In this document: in pieces, positions 52,131-61,248 of the stretch | Layout of the letters: each line of letters begins with the position of its first letter | How positions within the stretch are numbered: position 1 is the stretch's first letter | Source of the DNA: an uncultured Pelagibacteraceae bacterium | GTDB lineage: Bacteria > Pseudomonadota > Alphaproteobacteria > Pelagibacterales > Pelagibacteraceae | Assembly: GCA_902569245.1 (NCBI GenBank) | Contig: CACFTO010000003.1 | Coordinates: forward strand, 1 to 64,000 | Length of the DNA stretch: 64,000 bases | Direction of reading: 5' to 3' | Position numbers and translations under genes: made by a program | The notes under the pieces: model-generated | What the model saw: only the letters and a program-made list of their open reading frames with translations | What the model was told of the DNA's origin: nothing | Database searches by the model: none

Positions 52131-53390
52131 TTAATTGATAGAAATTTTATCTATATTTGGCATATATGGCTTAAGAACATCAGGTATCAAAATAGATCCA
52201 TCTTCAGTTTGATAATTTTCCATAATAGCAATCATAGTTCTACCAATCGCTAATCCACTACCATTAAGTGTACCAACAAATTCTTTTGAATTATTTTGTC
52301 CTTTGTATCTAGCTTTCATTCTCCTTGCTTGGAATGAACCGCAAGATGAGCAGCTTGAAATCTCTCTATACTTATTTTCAGATGGAAGCCAAACTTCAAT
52401 GTCATAAGTTTTTTCTGCACTAAAACCCATATCACCAGTACATAAAACAATTTTTCTATAAGGAAGTTTTAATGCATCCAATATCATTGTAGCAGAGTTA
52501 GACATCCTCTCTAACTCCTCTGAACATTTATCGTTTTCTACAATACTCACTAGTTCGACTTTATAAAATTGGTGTTGTCTGATCATACCTTTAGTATCTT
52601 TACCGTAACTACCCGCCTCTTTTCGAAAGCATGGTGTTGATGCAACTACTCTAATTGGTAATTCATTCTTTTCTAAAATTTGATTTTTTACAATATTTGT
52701 CAAAATTACTTCAGCGGTTGGTATTAGAAACTTTCTTTCTTCACCTTCATCAAGTTTAATTTCAAATTGATCATTTTCAAATTTTGGCAATTGTCCAGTG
52801 CCAAACATTGTTTCAGCAGTTGCAATTAGTGGAGGTGATATTTCTGTATAACCATTTTTTTGAGTATGTGTATCAATCATAAAATTTGATATTGCTCTTT
52901 CTAATTGCGCTAATTCTTTTTTAACAAATACAAATCTAGAACCAGTTGTTTTTGTTGCGAGGTCAAAATCAAGCATATTTAATTTATCTCCTAATTCATA
53001 ATGGGATTTGGGTTTAAAATTAAAATCTTTTATTTCACCCTTTTTCTCAATTTCTTTATTAGAATTTTCATCTTGTCCTATTGGAACATCGCTTAATGGT
53101 ATATTCGGTATAGAAGATAAAATTTCAGTAATCTGGCTCTGTAATTTTATTTGATTTTTATTAATTTCTTCAATTTTTAAAGAAAGTTCTTTTGATTTTT
53201 CGAATAAACTTTGGTCTTTCGATTTTGAAATAGATTTTTTTTCCATTTCAAATTTTTCTTTTTCTTGAATAAGTTTTCTATTTTCCCCATCTATACTTAA
53301 TATGTTATCAAGACTTATATCAATGTTTCGATTTTTAAGTCTTTCCTTAAAGTTTTCGAAGTCATTTCTGATATCTTTAATATTGTGCAT
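52131..53390 (-). CDS. serS: Seryl-tRNA synthetase
   Basis: A 419-residue class II synthetase starting at ATG 53390 (MHNIKDIRNDF, the usual 'M-x-D/N-I-K-x-I-R' start); an in-frame ATG at 53414 adds eight basic residues and is less likely. The N-terminal coiled-coil arm (residues about 30-95) binds the long variable arm of tRNA-Ser (one such tRNA is at 36509). Motif 2 'TPCFRKEAGSYGKDTKGMIRQHQFYKVELV' and motif 3 'NGSGLAIGRTMIAIMENYQ' are intact. The start overlaps tatC by 14 bases. Confidence 0.96.
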   Translation of the reverse strand: MHNIKDIRNDFENFKERLKNRNIDISLDNILSIDGENRKLIQEKEKFEMEKKSISKSKDQSLFEKSKELSLKIEEINKNQIKLQSQITEILSSIPNIPLSDVPIGQDENSNKEIEKKGEIKDFNFKPKSHYELGDKLNMLDFDLATKTTGSRFVFVKKELAQLERAISNFMIDTHTQKNGYTEISPPLIATAETMFGTGQLPKFENDQFEIKLDEGEERKFLIPTAEVILTNIVKNQILEKNELPIRVVASTPCFRKEAGSYGKDTKGMIRQHQFYKVELVSIVENDKCSEELERMSNSATMILDALKLPYRKIVLCTGDMGFSAEKTYDIEVWLPSENKYREISSCSSCGSFQARRMKARYKGQNNSKEFVGTLNGSGLAIGRTMIAIMENYQTEDGSILIPDVLKPYMPNIDKISIN

Positions 53391-54147
53391 TTTTTTCTGC
53401 TGCTTTCTTTTCAATTATTCCTACTGATATTATTGATAATTCATATAAAATTAATAATGGTATACCCAAACCAATTTGAGTAATTGGATCTGGTGGAGTT
53501 AATATAGCTGCTGCTGCAAATATTATTACTACAACATATTTTCTTCTCTCTTTTAAAAATGTTGAATTCACTACCCCAATTCTAGCTAATAAACTTAATA
53601 CTACTGGTAATTGAAAACTTAATCCAAATGCAAAAATAAGCTTCATTACTAATGATAAATATTCGTTTACTTTAGCTTCTAATTGAATTGGTAGATTCGT
53701 TGCTGCACCTAAACTCTCGAAGGATAAAAAAAACTTTATAGCTAAAGGCATTATTAGATAATAAACCAACATTCCTCCAAGCAAGAATAGAATTGGAGTT
53801 ACAACCAAGTAAGGCATTATAGCTTTCTTTTCATGATTATAGAGACCAGGTGCTATAAATTTCCAAATTTGAATTAGTATAAATGGGCTTGTAATAAAAA
53901 AAGCAGCAAAAAAAGAAACCTTTAAGTATGTTAGAAATGTTTCTTGAAGAGCAGTAAATATTAATCTTCTGTTTGTGTCGTCATCCTTTACTGCATTTGC
54001 ATATGGTTCAACTAAAAATCCATAAATGTACTCAGAAAAATAATAACAAATTACAAATAAAATAGCCAAAAATATAAACGAGTTTATTAATCTTTTTCTT
54101 AATTCGGTTAAATGACTTATGAAACTTCCCTCTTTATCCTTACTCAT
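53377..54147 (-). CDS. tatC: Twin-arginine translocase subunit TatC
   Basis: A 256-residue six-helix receptor of the Tat pathway. 'SFISHLTELRKRLINSFIFLAILF' with conserved E-L-R-x-R, 'LTYLKVSFFAAFFITSPFILIQIWKFIAPGLYNHEK' with the F-x-x-P...W-x-F-x-x-P-G-L motif and 'FGLSFQLPVV' are all present. It overlaps tatB by 8 bases. A candidate substrate in the window is the M48 lipoprotein at 39577. Confidence 0.96.
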   Translation of the reverse strand: MSKDKEGSFISHLTELRKRLINSFIFLAILFVICYYFSEYIYGFLVEPYANAVKDDDTNRRLIFTALQETFLTYLKVSFFAAFFITSPFILIQIWKFIAPGLYNHEKKAIMPYLVVTPILFLLGGMLVYYLIMPLAIKFFLSFESLGAATNLPIQLEAKVNEYLSLVMKLIFAFGLSFQLPVVLSLLARIGVVNSTFLKERRKYVVVIIFAAAAILTPPDPITQIGLGIPLLILYELSIISVGIIEKKAAEKNAQY

Positions 54148-54373
54148 CTTTTTTTTTCTCTTTATTTTCAGATTTAGGTTTTTCGTTTATATCAGTATTT
54201 AGAGTTTCATTTGTTAAATCACTGACTTGTCCTTGGACATCACGAACATATCTTTTAGCTGAACCAATCCATGAACCAATTTTTTTTAACATGTAAGGAA
54301 AATCTTTAGGACCTACTACAATAATTGCTATTGAGACTATGATTAGTATTTCTAGCCAGCCAATTGACGGCAT
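54140..54373 (-). CDS. tatB: Twin-arginine translocase subunit TatB
   Basis: A 77-residue protein: N-terminal helix 'MPSIGWLEILIIVSIAIIVVGPKDFP' with the TatB-type E and G-P, then an amphipathic helix 'YMLKKIGSWIGSAKRYVRDVQGQV' and a charged tail. It is shorter than E. coli TatB (171 residues), as expected for a reduced genome. It lies between tatA and tatC. Confidence 0.92.
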   Translation of the reverse strand: MPSIGWLEILIIVSIAIIVVGPKDFPYMLKKIGSWIGSAKRYVRDVQGQVSDLTNETLNTDINEKPKSENKEKKKDE

Positions 54374-54376
54374 TTG

Positions 54377-54574
54377 TTATTCTTTTTTATTAGAGTCTTG
54401 ATTATCTGAAATATTTTTAGTTTGGTCTTCATCAGTAACATCTGTAGCCATACCTTTTTTAAAACTTTTGATCCCTTTAGCAACATCACCCATCAGGCTA
54501 GAGATTTTTCCTCTGCCAAAAAGTAACACTACTAAAATTACTACAATTGCTATTTGCCAAAATCCTATACTCAT
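54377..54574 (-). CDS. tatA: Twin-arginine translocase subunit TatA
   Basis: A 65-residue pore-forming subunit: '[42 protein letters not shown]' has the short helix, the F-G-R/x-G hinge and the amphipathic helix ending in 'F-K-K-G', followed by a polar tail. It starts the tatABC group, 43 bases after scpB. Confidence 0.94.
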   Translation of the reverse strand: MSIGFWQIAIVVILVVLLFGRGKISSLMGDVAKGIKSFKKGMATDVTDEDQTKNISDNQDSNKKE

Positions 54575-54617
54575 AAATTATTTATAACCTTATTATTGAT
54601 TTATTAAAAGTGATTTT

Positions 54618-55307
54618 TTAGGTTTCGTCAGATTTGAGGGTACTGCTTAACATTTCATCAATATCAGAATAAATATTTTCCTTTTTATCGACTTGTTTTT
54701 CTTTAAAAAATTTACCTGTTCCAAATATTGATGAGTCTACACTTGATGTATCAATTAAGCCTGCCGAACCTAATTCATTCACGGTCGGTAAATCTGACAA
54801 TTTTTGCAGATTAAAATGACTTAAAAATTCATCTGTGGTTCCATATTGTATTGGTTTACCAGGAACATTTTTTCTACCTTCATGTTTAACCCAATTTAAC
54901 TCCATAAGAATTTCTAAAGTATTAGTTCCAAAAGCTACACCTCTTATCTCTTCAATTTCAGACCTTGTAACCGGTTGATGATAGACAATAATAGCAAGAG
55001 TTTCGATTGCAGCTCTAGATAATTTTTTTTCAACAGTTTTTTGTTCTGACATTAAAGAAGATAAATTAACTGCAGTTCTAAATGACCATTTATTAGATAT
55101 GCAAATCAAATTAATACCTCTATTTGAGTAGAAATCTCTTAGTTTTTCCAGTGATTGTTGAATATCTGTTTGTTTTGATAATTTAGACTCTATTGTTTCA
55201 ACTGAAAGAGGCTCAGCGGCAGCAAATACAATAGCCTCAATCTCTCTTTCTACATCGGTGAGTTTAGTTGGAAAACTTACAATATTATTTTTTTTAATTT
55301 TGTTCAT
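54618..55307 (-). CDS. scpB: Segregation and condensation protein ScpB
   Basis: A 229-residue kleisin-associated winged-helix protein of the SMC condensin. 'EREIEAIVFAAAEPLSVETIESKLSK' and 'LSRAAIETLAIIVYHQPVTRSEIEEIRGVAFGTNTLEILMELNWVKHEGRKNVPGKPIQYGTTDEFLSHFNLQKLSDLP' are the full family signatures. The last about 55 residues are a Ser/Asp-rich tail with no known domain. It overlaps scpA by one base. Confidence 0.95.
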   Translation of the reverse strand: MNKIKKNNIVSFPTKLTDVEREIEAIVFAAAEPLSVETIESKLSKQTDIQQSLEKLRDFYSNRGINLICISNKWSFRTAVNLSSLMSEQKTVEKKLSRAAIETLAIIVYHQPVTRSEIEEIRGVAFGTNTLEILMELNWVKHEGRKNVPGKPIQYGTTDEFLSHFNLQKLSDLPTVNELGSAGLIDTSSVDSSIFGTGKFFKEKQVDKKENIYSDIDEMLSSTLKSDET

Positions 55308-56041
55308 TAATTTTCCTTAACATAGATATCATCGAATAATTCTTTTTGCTTTAAAGATATATTTCCTTCCTTTACCAATTCTAAAGAGCCAGCAAAGATC
55401 CCTGCGCTACCTGTTCTTTTTAAATTAGGAGACTTGTTAAATCCAGAAGGAACCAACTCAGACAAATTTTTCCAATCATTGAGCGTACCAAAGAACTCTT
55501 TTATTCTTTTAATAGCATCTTCAGTAGTAAAAACAGGAAGTTTAGGTATGTTCATAGTATGAAAATCTTTAGTCATGACTATCCCTGAATATGCTTTTAA
55601 TAATTCAAATAATGTTAAAGAAACTTTTTTGTCGTATATCGACTTTACACCACTTTTAGAACCACGCATAAAAACATCTCTACCTAATCTTTTTCTATCT
55701 AACATTTGAGAAGATAATAATCTAATTAATTCTAATTTTTTTAATTGTAATTTAAGTTTCTCAGCAACTTCAAAAGCTTTAAACTCCTCCTCATCAGTTT
55801 CAGGAAGTAATAATTTTGATTTCAAATAAGTAAGCCAAGTTGCCATTAACAAATATTCAGAGGCTATTTCTAAATTTATATTTTCTTTTTCTGTTAGATA
55901 TTGATGGAATTGATCAGCAAGTTTTGTAATAGAAATTTCTTCTAAATCAACTTTTTGCGATTTAGCAAGATCAAGTAATATTTCAAGGGAGCCACTGAAA
56001 TTATTTAAATTTACATTGAAATCTAAAGAATCATTGGACAT
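55307..56041 (-). CDS. scpA: Segregation and condensation protein ScpA
   Basis: A 244-residue kleisin bridging the SMC heads. 'FSGSLEILLDLAKSQKVDLEEISITKLADQFHQYL' and 'SEYLLMATWLTYLKSKLLLPE' make the N-terminal SMC-binding part; the C-terminal winged helix is '...ELVKEGNISLKQKELFDDIYV'. It replaces the usual 'G-P-L-D-L-L-L' start with 'G-S-L-E-I-L-L'. The nagZ-scpA-scpB order is conserved in alphaproteobacteria. Confidence 0.95.
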   Translation of the reverse strand: MSNDSLDFNVNLNNFSGSLEILLDLAKSQKVDLEEISITKLADQFHQYLTEKENINLEIASEYLLMATWLTYLKSKLLLPETDEEEFKAFEVAEKLKLQLKKLELIRLLSSQMLDRKRLGRDVFMRGSKSGVKSIYDKKVSLTLFELLKAYSGIVMTKDFHTMNIPKLPVFTTEDAIKRIKEFFGTLNDWKNLSELVPSGFNKSPNLKRTGSAGIFAGSLELVKEGNISLKQKELFDDIYVKEN

Positions 56042-56052
56042 AGTAAATTACT

Positions 56053-57006
56053 CTAACCTATAATTTTTATTAATTGTGATGTTTTTTTCGTTACAAATTT
56101 GTCTAATTTTGGTGAATTTTGTGCAACTGTAACCATTTCACTTAAATTTCCATTGCAATGTAAGGCTAAATTGCATCCGGCTAAAAAAGATTTTTTTACT
56201 CTAACATCAAGTTTATCTTTTAAAGCTTTCATTGAAAGGTCGTCTGTTAAAATTAGATTTTTAAATTTTATTTTATTTCTTATTAAACTAATAATTTTTT
56301 TTGAATGAGTAACATTATTTTGTGGATCAATTTTTTGAAAAAGTAAATGGCCTGTCATTGCGATTAATGCTTTTTTGTTTTTAAAAGTATAAAAGTCATT
56401 TTTAACTAAATAATCCTCATTTTTGTTTATTTTAGGTAGATTTTTATGACTGTCGACTTTAGCTAAACCATGACCTGGTATGTGCTTGATTACTGTTGCA
56501 ACACCATTTTTATGAAAATGATTGATACAAATATCTCCCATTGTTGAAACTATTTTTTTGTTACTTGAAAATGATCTATCATCAACAATCTTATGAAAAT
56601 TTTTTCTTTTAAGGTCTAGAACTGGAACTGTGTTGATATTTATACCTAATAATTTTAATAGATATGTAATTTGTTTAACATAAACGTTATAGTAAATAAA
56701 AAATTTTTTTTTATCTTTATTAAAAAGATTTCCAAAATATTCAGCTGAAAAAATAGAATTATCAATAAATTTTCTTAATCTACTAACTCTACCACCCTCC
56801 TCATCTATCATAATAGGATAATTTTTATTTTTAAAAATTTTTTTAATGGAATTTGTTAATTCTTGAGTTTGATTTATAGAATTTATATTTCTAGAAAATA
56901 AAATAATTCCCCATGGTTTATATTTTTTTAAAAAACTTATTTCCTTTTGGGTAAGATATTTACCTTTTATTCCACATATAAATGATCTATGAAATTTATT
57001 TGTCAT
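56053..57006 (-). CDS. nagZ: Beta-N-acetylhexosaminidase NagZ
   Basis: A 317-residue family 3 glycosidase that recycles peptidoglycan by removing GlcNAc from muropeptides. 'KPWGIILFSRNINSINQTQELTNSIKKI' and 'IMIDEEGGRVSRLRKF' open the barrel, 'ATVIKHIPGHGLAKVDSHKNLPKI' holds the catalytic D-S-H loop, and 'LILTDDLSMKAL' the nucleophile Asp. It is cytoplasmic, fitting the cell-wall genes elsewhere in the window. Confidence 0.93.
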   Translation of the reverse strand: MTNKFHRSFICGIKGKYLTQKEISFLKKYKPWGIILFSRNINSINQTQELTNSIKKIFKNKNYPIMIDEEGGRVSRLRKFIDNSIFSAEYFGNLFNKDKKKFFIYYNVYVKQITYLLKLLGININTVPVLDLKRKNFHKIVDDRSFSSNKKIVSTMGDICINHFHKNGVATVIKHIPGHGLAKVDSHKNLPKINKNEDYLVKNDFYTFKNKKALIAMTGHLLFQKIDPQNNVTHSKKIISLIRNKIKFKNLILTDDLSMKALKDKLDVRVKKSFLAGCNLALHCNGNLSEMVTVAQNSPKLDKFVTKKTSQLIKIIG

Positions 57007-57259
57007 TATAAAGAAGTTCCCAAAAAGAATATTTATTTTTTTTCTTATTATTTTTAAATTCTACATATTCAATAATATTTTCTGTATCATTTTCTAATAA
57101 TATAAGATCTTTTTCTATATTATTAATTTTTTCATCAATTGAAGAAAGTGATCTGTAAGATTTCTTAATATTTTCATCAGAAAAATAATATCTGGCAGTA
57201 AAAAAAATAAAGAAGAAAATTATAATAAGAAAAAAAAGATACTTTAGTTCTTTAATCAT
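56996..57259 (-). CDS. Short membrane-anchored coiled protein in the argS-nagZ slot
   Basis: An 87-residue protein: one transmembrane helix at about 7-25 ('YLFFLIIIFFFIFFTARYYF') and a charged, helical tail ('SSIDEKINNIEKDLILLENDTENIIEYVEFKNNKKK') that could form a short coiled coil. In many alphaproteobacteria the gene between argS and nagZ codes for a SPOR-domain protein; this one has the anchor but no SPOR domain. Function unknown. It overlaps argS by one base and nagZ by 11. Confidence 0.6.
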   Translation of the reverse strand: MIKELKYLFFLIIIFFFIFFTARYYFSDENIKKSYRSLSSIDEKINNIEKDLILLENDTENIIEYVEFKNNKKKNKYSFWELLYNDK

Positions 57260-58989
57260 TACATTTTTTCAGGGGTGTCTACACCCAAAATATTCATACC
57301 TGTTTTCAAAGTATTGGCTATAGATTTTAAGAAAACTAGTTTTTCTATTTGAATTGTATTATCTTGATGGATAAATCTTTTAGAAACATCTTCCTTGCCC
57401 ATATTCCAATAAGAATGGAACTCAGAAGCTAAATCATATAGATAAACTGAAATTCTATGTGGTTCTAATTTTTCTGAAGAAACTTCAACACATTTAGGCC
57501 ATTCACTAATTTTTTTAAATAGTTTTATTTCTTCATTGCCAAAGTTAAAATCTGAATTCTTTGTCTCAAGATTATTATTTATATCATTTTTGGTATTTCT
57601 AAACACAGACGATATTCTTGCATATGCATACTGAACATAATAAATTGGGTTTTCTTTGGATTTTTCTTTTACTTTGTCAAAATCAAAATCAATTTCTGCA
57701 TCACTACTTCTGCTTAACATAATAAACCTTGTTGCATCCTTACCAACTTCATTAATAAGATCCTCTATAGTGATATAATCACCTTTTCTTTTAGACATTT
57801 TAAAAGGTTTTTTATCCTTAATTAGTTTTACTAACTGACTTACTTTGCAAATTAATTTATTTTTTTCACCTGATAATGCCTCAACCACTGAAGTAATTCT
57901 TTTAATATAACCAGCGTGATCAGCGCCAAGAATATTAATTAGAATATTAAAATTTCTTTTTAATTTTGTATTATGATAAGCAACATCACTGGCAAAGTAT
58001 GTCCAAGATTTGTCTTCTTTTTGTAGAGCTCTATCTTTATCATCACCAAAGTCTGTAGATTTAAACAATAATTGCTCTCTTTCTACCCAGTTTTCATTAC
58101 TTTCTCCCTCAGGTGCTTTAATTTTTCCTTCATAAATATATTTTTTTTCTTTTAAATTTTTTATTACTTCATCAACTTCATTATTATTTATTACATCAGT
58201 TTCACTTGCAAAATTATCATGCTTTATACCAAGATTTTCTAAATTTATTTTTATTAATTTTAAAGATTCTTGTATTGAAAGTTTTTTTAGTTTTTCTGAA
58301 ACTGATTCAAAGTTTTTGAAATCTAAATCTTTATTTTTTGAAATTATTTTTTTTGCTATATCTATAAGATAGTCTCCAGGATATAATTCCTTATCGTCTA
58401 TCGGAAAAGTTTCATCATAAAGAATTTCTTTTATTCTTAAATAAACAGATTTTGTAAAATGAGAGATTTGATTTCCATAATCATTAACATAATATTCTTT
58501 GGTAACTTTATGACCGTTAAAGGATAAAAGATTAGATATTACATCTCCAAGTATGGCACCTCTTGAATGGCCTACGTGTAAAGGTCCAGTTGGATTTGCA
58601 GATACAAATTCTACTAAATAAGTATTTTTTTTTCCACTAGTGCTACTTCCATATGATGAATTATTTAAGACATCTAGTATAAAGCCATTCCAAAATTCAT
58701 TTTTAAATTTTAGATTAATAAAACCTGGTTTTTCGATGCTAATTTCATCAATATTGTTATCATTATCTTTTATTAAGTCAGCTATCTGCTTAGCAAGTTC
58801 TAGCGGAGTTTTTTTATTAATTTTGGATAAAACCATTGCAACATTTGTGGAAATATCTCCAGTAAATTTTGCAGGTGGTATATCAACATTGATACCTGAT
58901 AAACTATCTGGCAACTCTAACAAATTATCTTTGTGGGCAGATTTAATAATTTTTTCTATCTTTAATAAATAATTTTCAAATATATTCAT
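57259..58989 (-). CDS. argS: Arginyl-tRNA synthetase
   Basis: A 576-residue class I synthetase. The HIGH-like motif is 'NPTGPLHVGHSRGAILGD' near residue 130, the KMSK-like motif 'KPFKMSKRKGDYITIEDL' near 395, and the N-terminal Add1 domain and C-terminal DALR anticodon domain ('YVQYAYARISSVFRN', 'HRISVYLYDLASEFHSYWNMGK') are complete. It overlaps dgt by four bases. The dgt-argS order is conserved in alphaproteobacteria. Confidence 0.96.
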   Translation of the reverse strand: MNIFENYLLKIEKIIKSAHKDNLLELPDSLSGINVDIPPAKFTGDISTNVAMVLSKINKKTPLELAKQIADLIKDNDNNIDEISIEKPGFINLKFKNEFWNGFILDVLNNSSYGSSTSGKKNTYLVEFVSANPTGPLHVGHSRGAILGDVISNLLSFNGHKVTKEYYVNDYGNQISHFTKSVYLRIKEILYDETFPIDDKELYPGDYLIDIAKKIISKNKDLDFKNFESVSEKLKKLSIQESLKLIKINLENLGIKHDNFASETDVINNNEVDEVIKNLKEKKYIYEGKIKAPEGESNENWVEREQLLFKSTDFGDDKDRALQKEDKSWTYFASDVAYHNTKLKRNFNILINILGADHAGYIKRITSVVEALSGEKNKLICKVSQLVKLIKDKKPFKMSKRKGDYITIEDLINEVGKDATRFIMLSRSSDAEIDFDFDKVKEKSKENPIYYVQYAYARISSVFRNTKNDINNNLETKNSDFNFGNEEIKLFKKISEWPKCVEVSSEKLEPHRISVYLYDLASEFHSYWNMGKEDVSKRFIHQDNTIQIEKLVFLKSIANTLKTGMNILGVDTPEKM

Positions 58990-60104
58990 TTGTGTGACTT
59001 ATATAATTGTATTGCGTATCTGTCAGTCATTCCTGATATATAATCAGAAATTGCTCTATATTTATTTTTATCTATAAATTTATTAATAATAAACTTTTTC
59101 GGTTTCTTTTCTATTATTTTAAATAAATTTTCTACTATTTTTTTTCCACGATTATTTTTCAATTGTACAGTCTTATTATTATACATATTTATTTTTAAAA
59201 AATTTTTAACCTCTTTTTCTATTGATAAAAATTTACTAGAGAAATTAATTATTTTATCTTTGTACATTTGAACGTCTCTTTTAGTATTGATCTTATTTTT
59301 CTTTAAATTTTTAATACTATTTTTAATTACATCTTGCACCATTAAATTTATCGAGTCTCTTATAATTTGATAAACTATTATATCTTTATTTGAACGATTA
59401 ATTTTAGTTTTATAGGATTTATAAATTTGATTAAAAAAATTAATTTCACATAATTGATTTAGAGAAAACAATTTTGCCTTAATTCCATCTTGTATATCAT
59501 GATTATTATAGGCTATGTCATCAGATATAGCTGCAATTTGTGCCTCAAGAGAAGAATTGTTTTTAAAATTAATTTTTTGTTTAAATTTTTTGGCTCCAAT
59601 TATTCTATTTATTTTATCAATATTACTTATTGGTCCGTTATGTTTTAAAAGACCATCCAGTGTTTCAATTGTTAAATTTAAACCTTTAAACTTTAAATAT
59701 TTATTTTCTATGAACATGACTATTCTTAAGGTTTGAAGATTATGATCAAAACCACCATGCATGGTCATTGATTCATTCAAGGCTTCTTCACCAGCATGTC
59801 CAAATGGAGTATGTCCCATATCATGGGCTAGACTTAGTGTTTCAACTAAATCATCATTTAAATTCAAATATCTAGATATTGATCTTGCAATTTGAGCAAC
59901 TTCTAATGAATGAGTTATTCTCGTTCTATAATGGTCACCTTCTGTATTAACAAAAACTTGGGTTTTGTGCTTTAATCTTCTAAAAGATGCGGAATGAATA
60001 ATTCTATCCCGATCTCTTTGAAATGGCGTTCTAAAGATGCTATTTGGCTCAAAAACTAAACGACCTTTTGATGTAAAAAAACCTAATTTTGAGTAATTAT
60101 TCAT
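58986..60104 (-). CDS. dgt: dGTP triphosphohydrolase-like protein (Dgt)
   Basis: A 372-residue HD-domain enzyme that removes triphosphate from dGTP. 'SASFRRLKHKTQVFVNTEGDHYRTRITHSLEVAQIARSI' begins the domain with the first metal His, 'TLSLAHDMGHTPFGHAGEEALNE' is the H-D motif, and 'IAAISDDIAYNNHDIQDGIKA' provides the last Asp. The length fits the short (type II) dNTPase. It is the first gene of the long minus-strand run down to secF and divergent from the ErpA/IscA gene (50 bases). Confidence 0.93.
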   Translation of the reverse strand: MNNYSKLGFFTSKGRLVFEPNSIFRTPFQRDRDRIIHSASFRRLKHKTQVFVNTEGDHYRTRITHSLEVAQIARSISRYLNLNDDLVETLSLAHDMGHTPFGHAGEEALNESMTMHGGFDHNLQTLRIVMFIENKYLKFKGLNLTIETLDGLLKHNGPISNIDKINRIIGAKKFKQKINFKNNSSLEAQIAAISDDIAYNNHDIQDGIKAKLFSLNQLCEINFFNQIYKSYKTKINRSNKDIIVYQIIRDSINLMVQDVIKNSIKNLKKNKINTKRDVQMYKDKIINFSSKFLSIEKEVKNFLKINMYNNKTVQLKNNRGKKIVENLFKIIEKKPKKFIINKFIDKNKYRAISDYISGMTDRYAIQLYKSHK

Positions 60105-60154
60105 TCTTTAAAAATGGCAAATATTAATTATATTAGTAATAACAGCGATAAATA

Positions 60155-60472
60155 ATGATTAAAGAAATTAAATTTACAGATAATGCGTTAAAACAAATCA
60201 ATAACCTTTTATCAACGAAGGATGAAGGTTCTTTTTTTAGAATCGCTATCAAAGGTGGTGGATGCTCAGGGTTTCAGTATGATTTCTCATTTGATAAAAC
60301 ACCTCAAGACGACGATTTAAGACAAGATAATATTTTAATTGATAAAACTTCAGCTGATCTCTTGAAAGGATCAGAGGTTGATTTCGTAAAAGAATTAATC
60401 GGAGACCAATTTAAAATTAGTAACCCACAAAGCAAATCATCTTGCGGTTGTGGTGTTTCATTTTCTCTTTAA
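60155..60472 (+). CDS. A-type iron-sulfur carrier (ErpA/IscA family)
   Basis: A 105-residue scaffold/carrier protein: 'ALKQINNLLSTKDEGSFFRIAIKGGGCSGFQYDFSFD' and 'KSSCGCGVSFSL' supply the three cluster ligands C37, C97 and C99. The family delivers Fe-S clusters to apo-enzymes. ErpA and IscA cannot be separated from this sequence alone; the place next to dgt and xth, common for the alphaproteobacterial ErpA, favours ErpA. It overlaps the exonuclease gene by one base. Confidence 0.88.
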   Translation: MIKEIKFTDNALKQINNLLSTKDEGSFFRIAIKGGGCSGFQYDFSFDKTPQDDDLRQDNILIDKTSADLLKGSEVDFVKELIGDQFKISNPQSKSSCGCGVSFSL

Positions 60473-61248
60473 TGATCATTAGCTCATGGAATGTAAATTC
60501 TATTAGGGCAAGAATATTAAACGTTCAAGAATACTTAAAAAAGTTCAATCCTGATATCGTGTTAACCCAAGAAATAAAAACTCAAGAGGAAACTTATCCG
60601 TTTGATGATATTAAAAAATTAAAATATGAAAGTTATGTATTTGGACAAAAAAGTTACAACGGTGTTGCAATACTTTCCAAAAAAAAATTAGATAAAATCG
60701 AAAAAGATATTTTTAAAGATAAAAACAAACAATCGAGAATAATTACAGCAGATGCAAAATATAAATCTAAAACTATTAAAATTATAAATATCTATACGCC
60801 AAATGGTAACCCAGTAGATACAGAAAAATATGATTATAAATTATATTGGCTAAATAGTTTAATTAAAAAAATTAAAACACTTTTAAAAAGTTATGATAAT
60901 ATAATTATTGCGGGTGACTTTAACATAATACCTTCTGCTGAAGATGTTCACGACCCTAAAGGATATGAAAATGATGCTCTTTTTAGAATTGAGATTAGAA
61001 AAAAATTAAGAGAAATGTTTAATTTAGGATTTCACGATGCATTTAGATATATTTATCCAGATAAAGAGGAATATACTTTTTGGGATTATACAAGTGGTGC
61101 TTGGCAAAAAAATAATGGAATGAGGATTGATCACTTTTTAGTGACTAACAGTTTACTGAATAATATTAAAGATGTTAAAGTTAATAAATATCCAAGAGGT
61201 AGAGAAAAACCATCTGATCATACTCCGATTGAATTAGAATTAGCTTAA
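60472..61248 (+). CDS. xth: Exonuclease III-type AP endonuclease
   Basis: A 258-residue Mg-dependent nuclease of base excision repair. The start is ATG 60472 (MIISSWNVNSIRAR), sharing a base with the previous stop (TAATG). 'VLTQEIKTQEE' holds the metal Glu, 'IIAGDFNIIPSAEDVHDP' the D-x-N pair, 'TFWDYTSGAWQKNNGMRIDHFLVTN' the late Asp and 'SDHTPIELEL' the catalytic D-H. It overlaps the convergent dehydrogenase by 9 bases. Confidence 0.94.
   Translation: MIISSWNVNSIRARILNVQEYLKKFNPDIVLTQEIKTQEETYPFDDIKKLKYESYVFGQKSYNGVAILSKKKLDKIEKDIFKDKNKQSRIITADAKYKSKTIKIINIYTPNGNPVDTEKYDYKLYWLNSLIKKIKTLLKSYDNIIIAGDFNIIPSAEDVHDPKGYENDALFRIEIRKKLREMFNLGFHDAFRYIYPDKEEYTFWDYTSGAWQKNNGMRIDHFLVTNSLLNNIKDVKVNKYPRGREKPSDHTPIELELA

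Noticed and set aside
53645-53658. An exact copy of the left 14-base arm of the integrase dyad (ATTACTAATGATAA) inside tatC
   Set aside because: There is no second inverted arm next to it and it is explained by tatC codons; in so A+T-rich a sequence a chance match is plausible.
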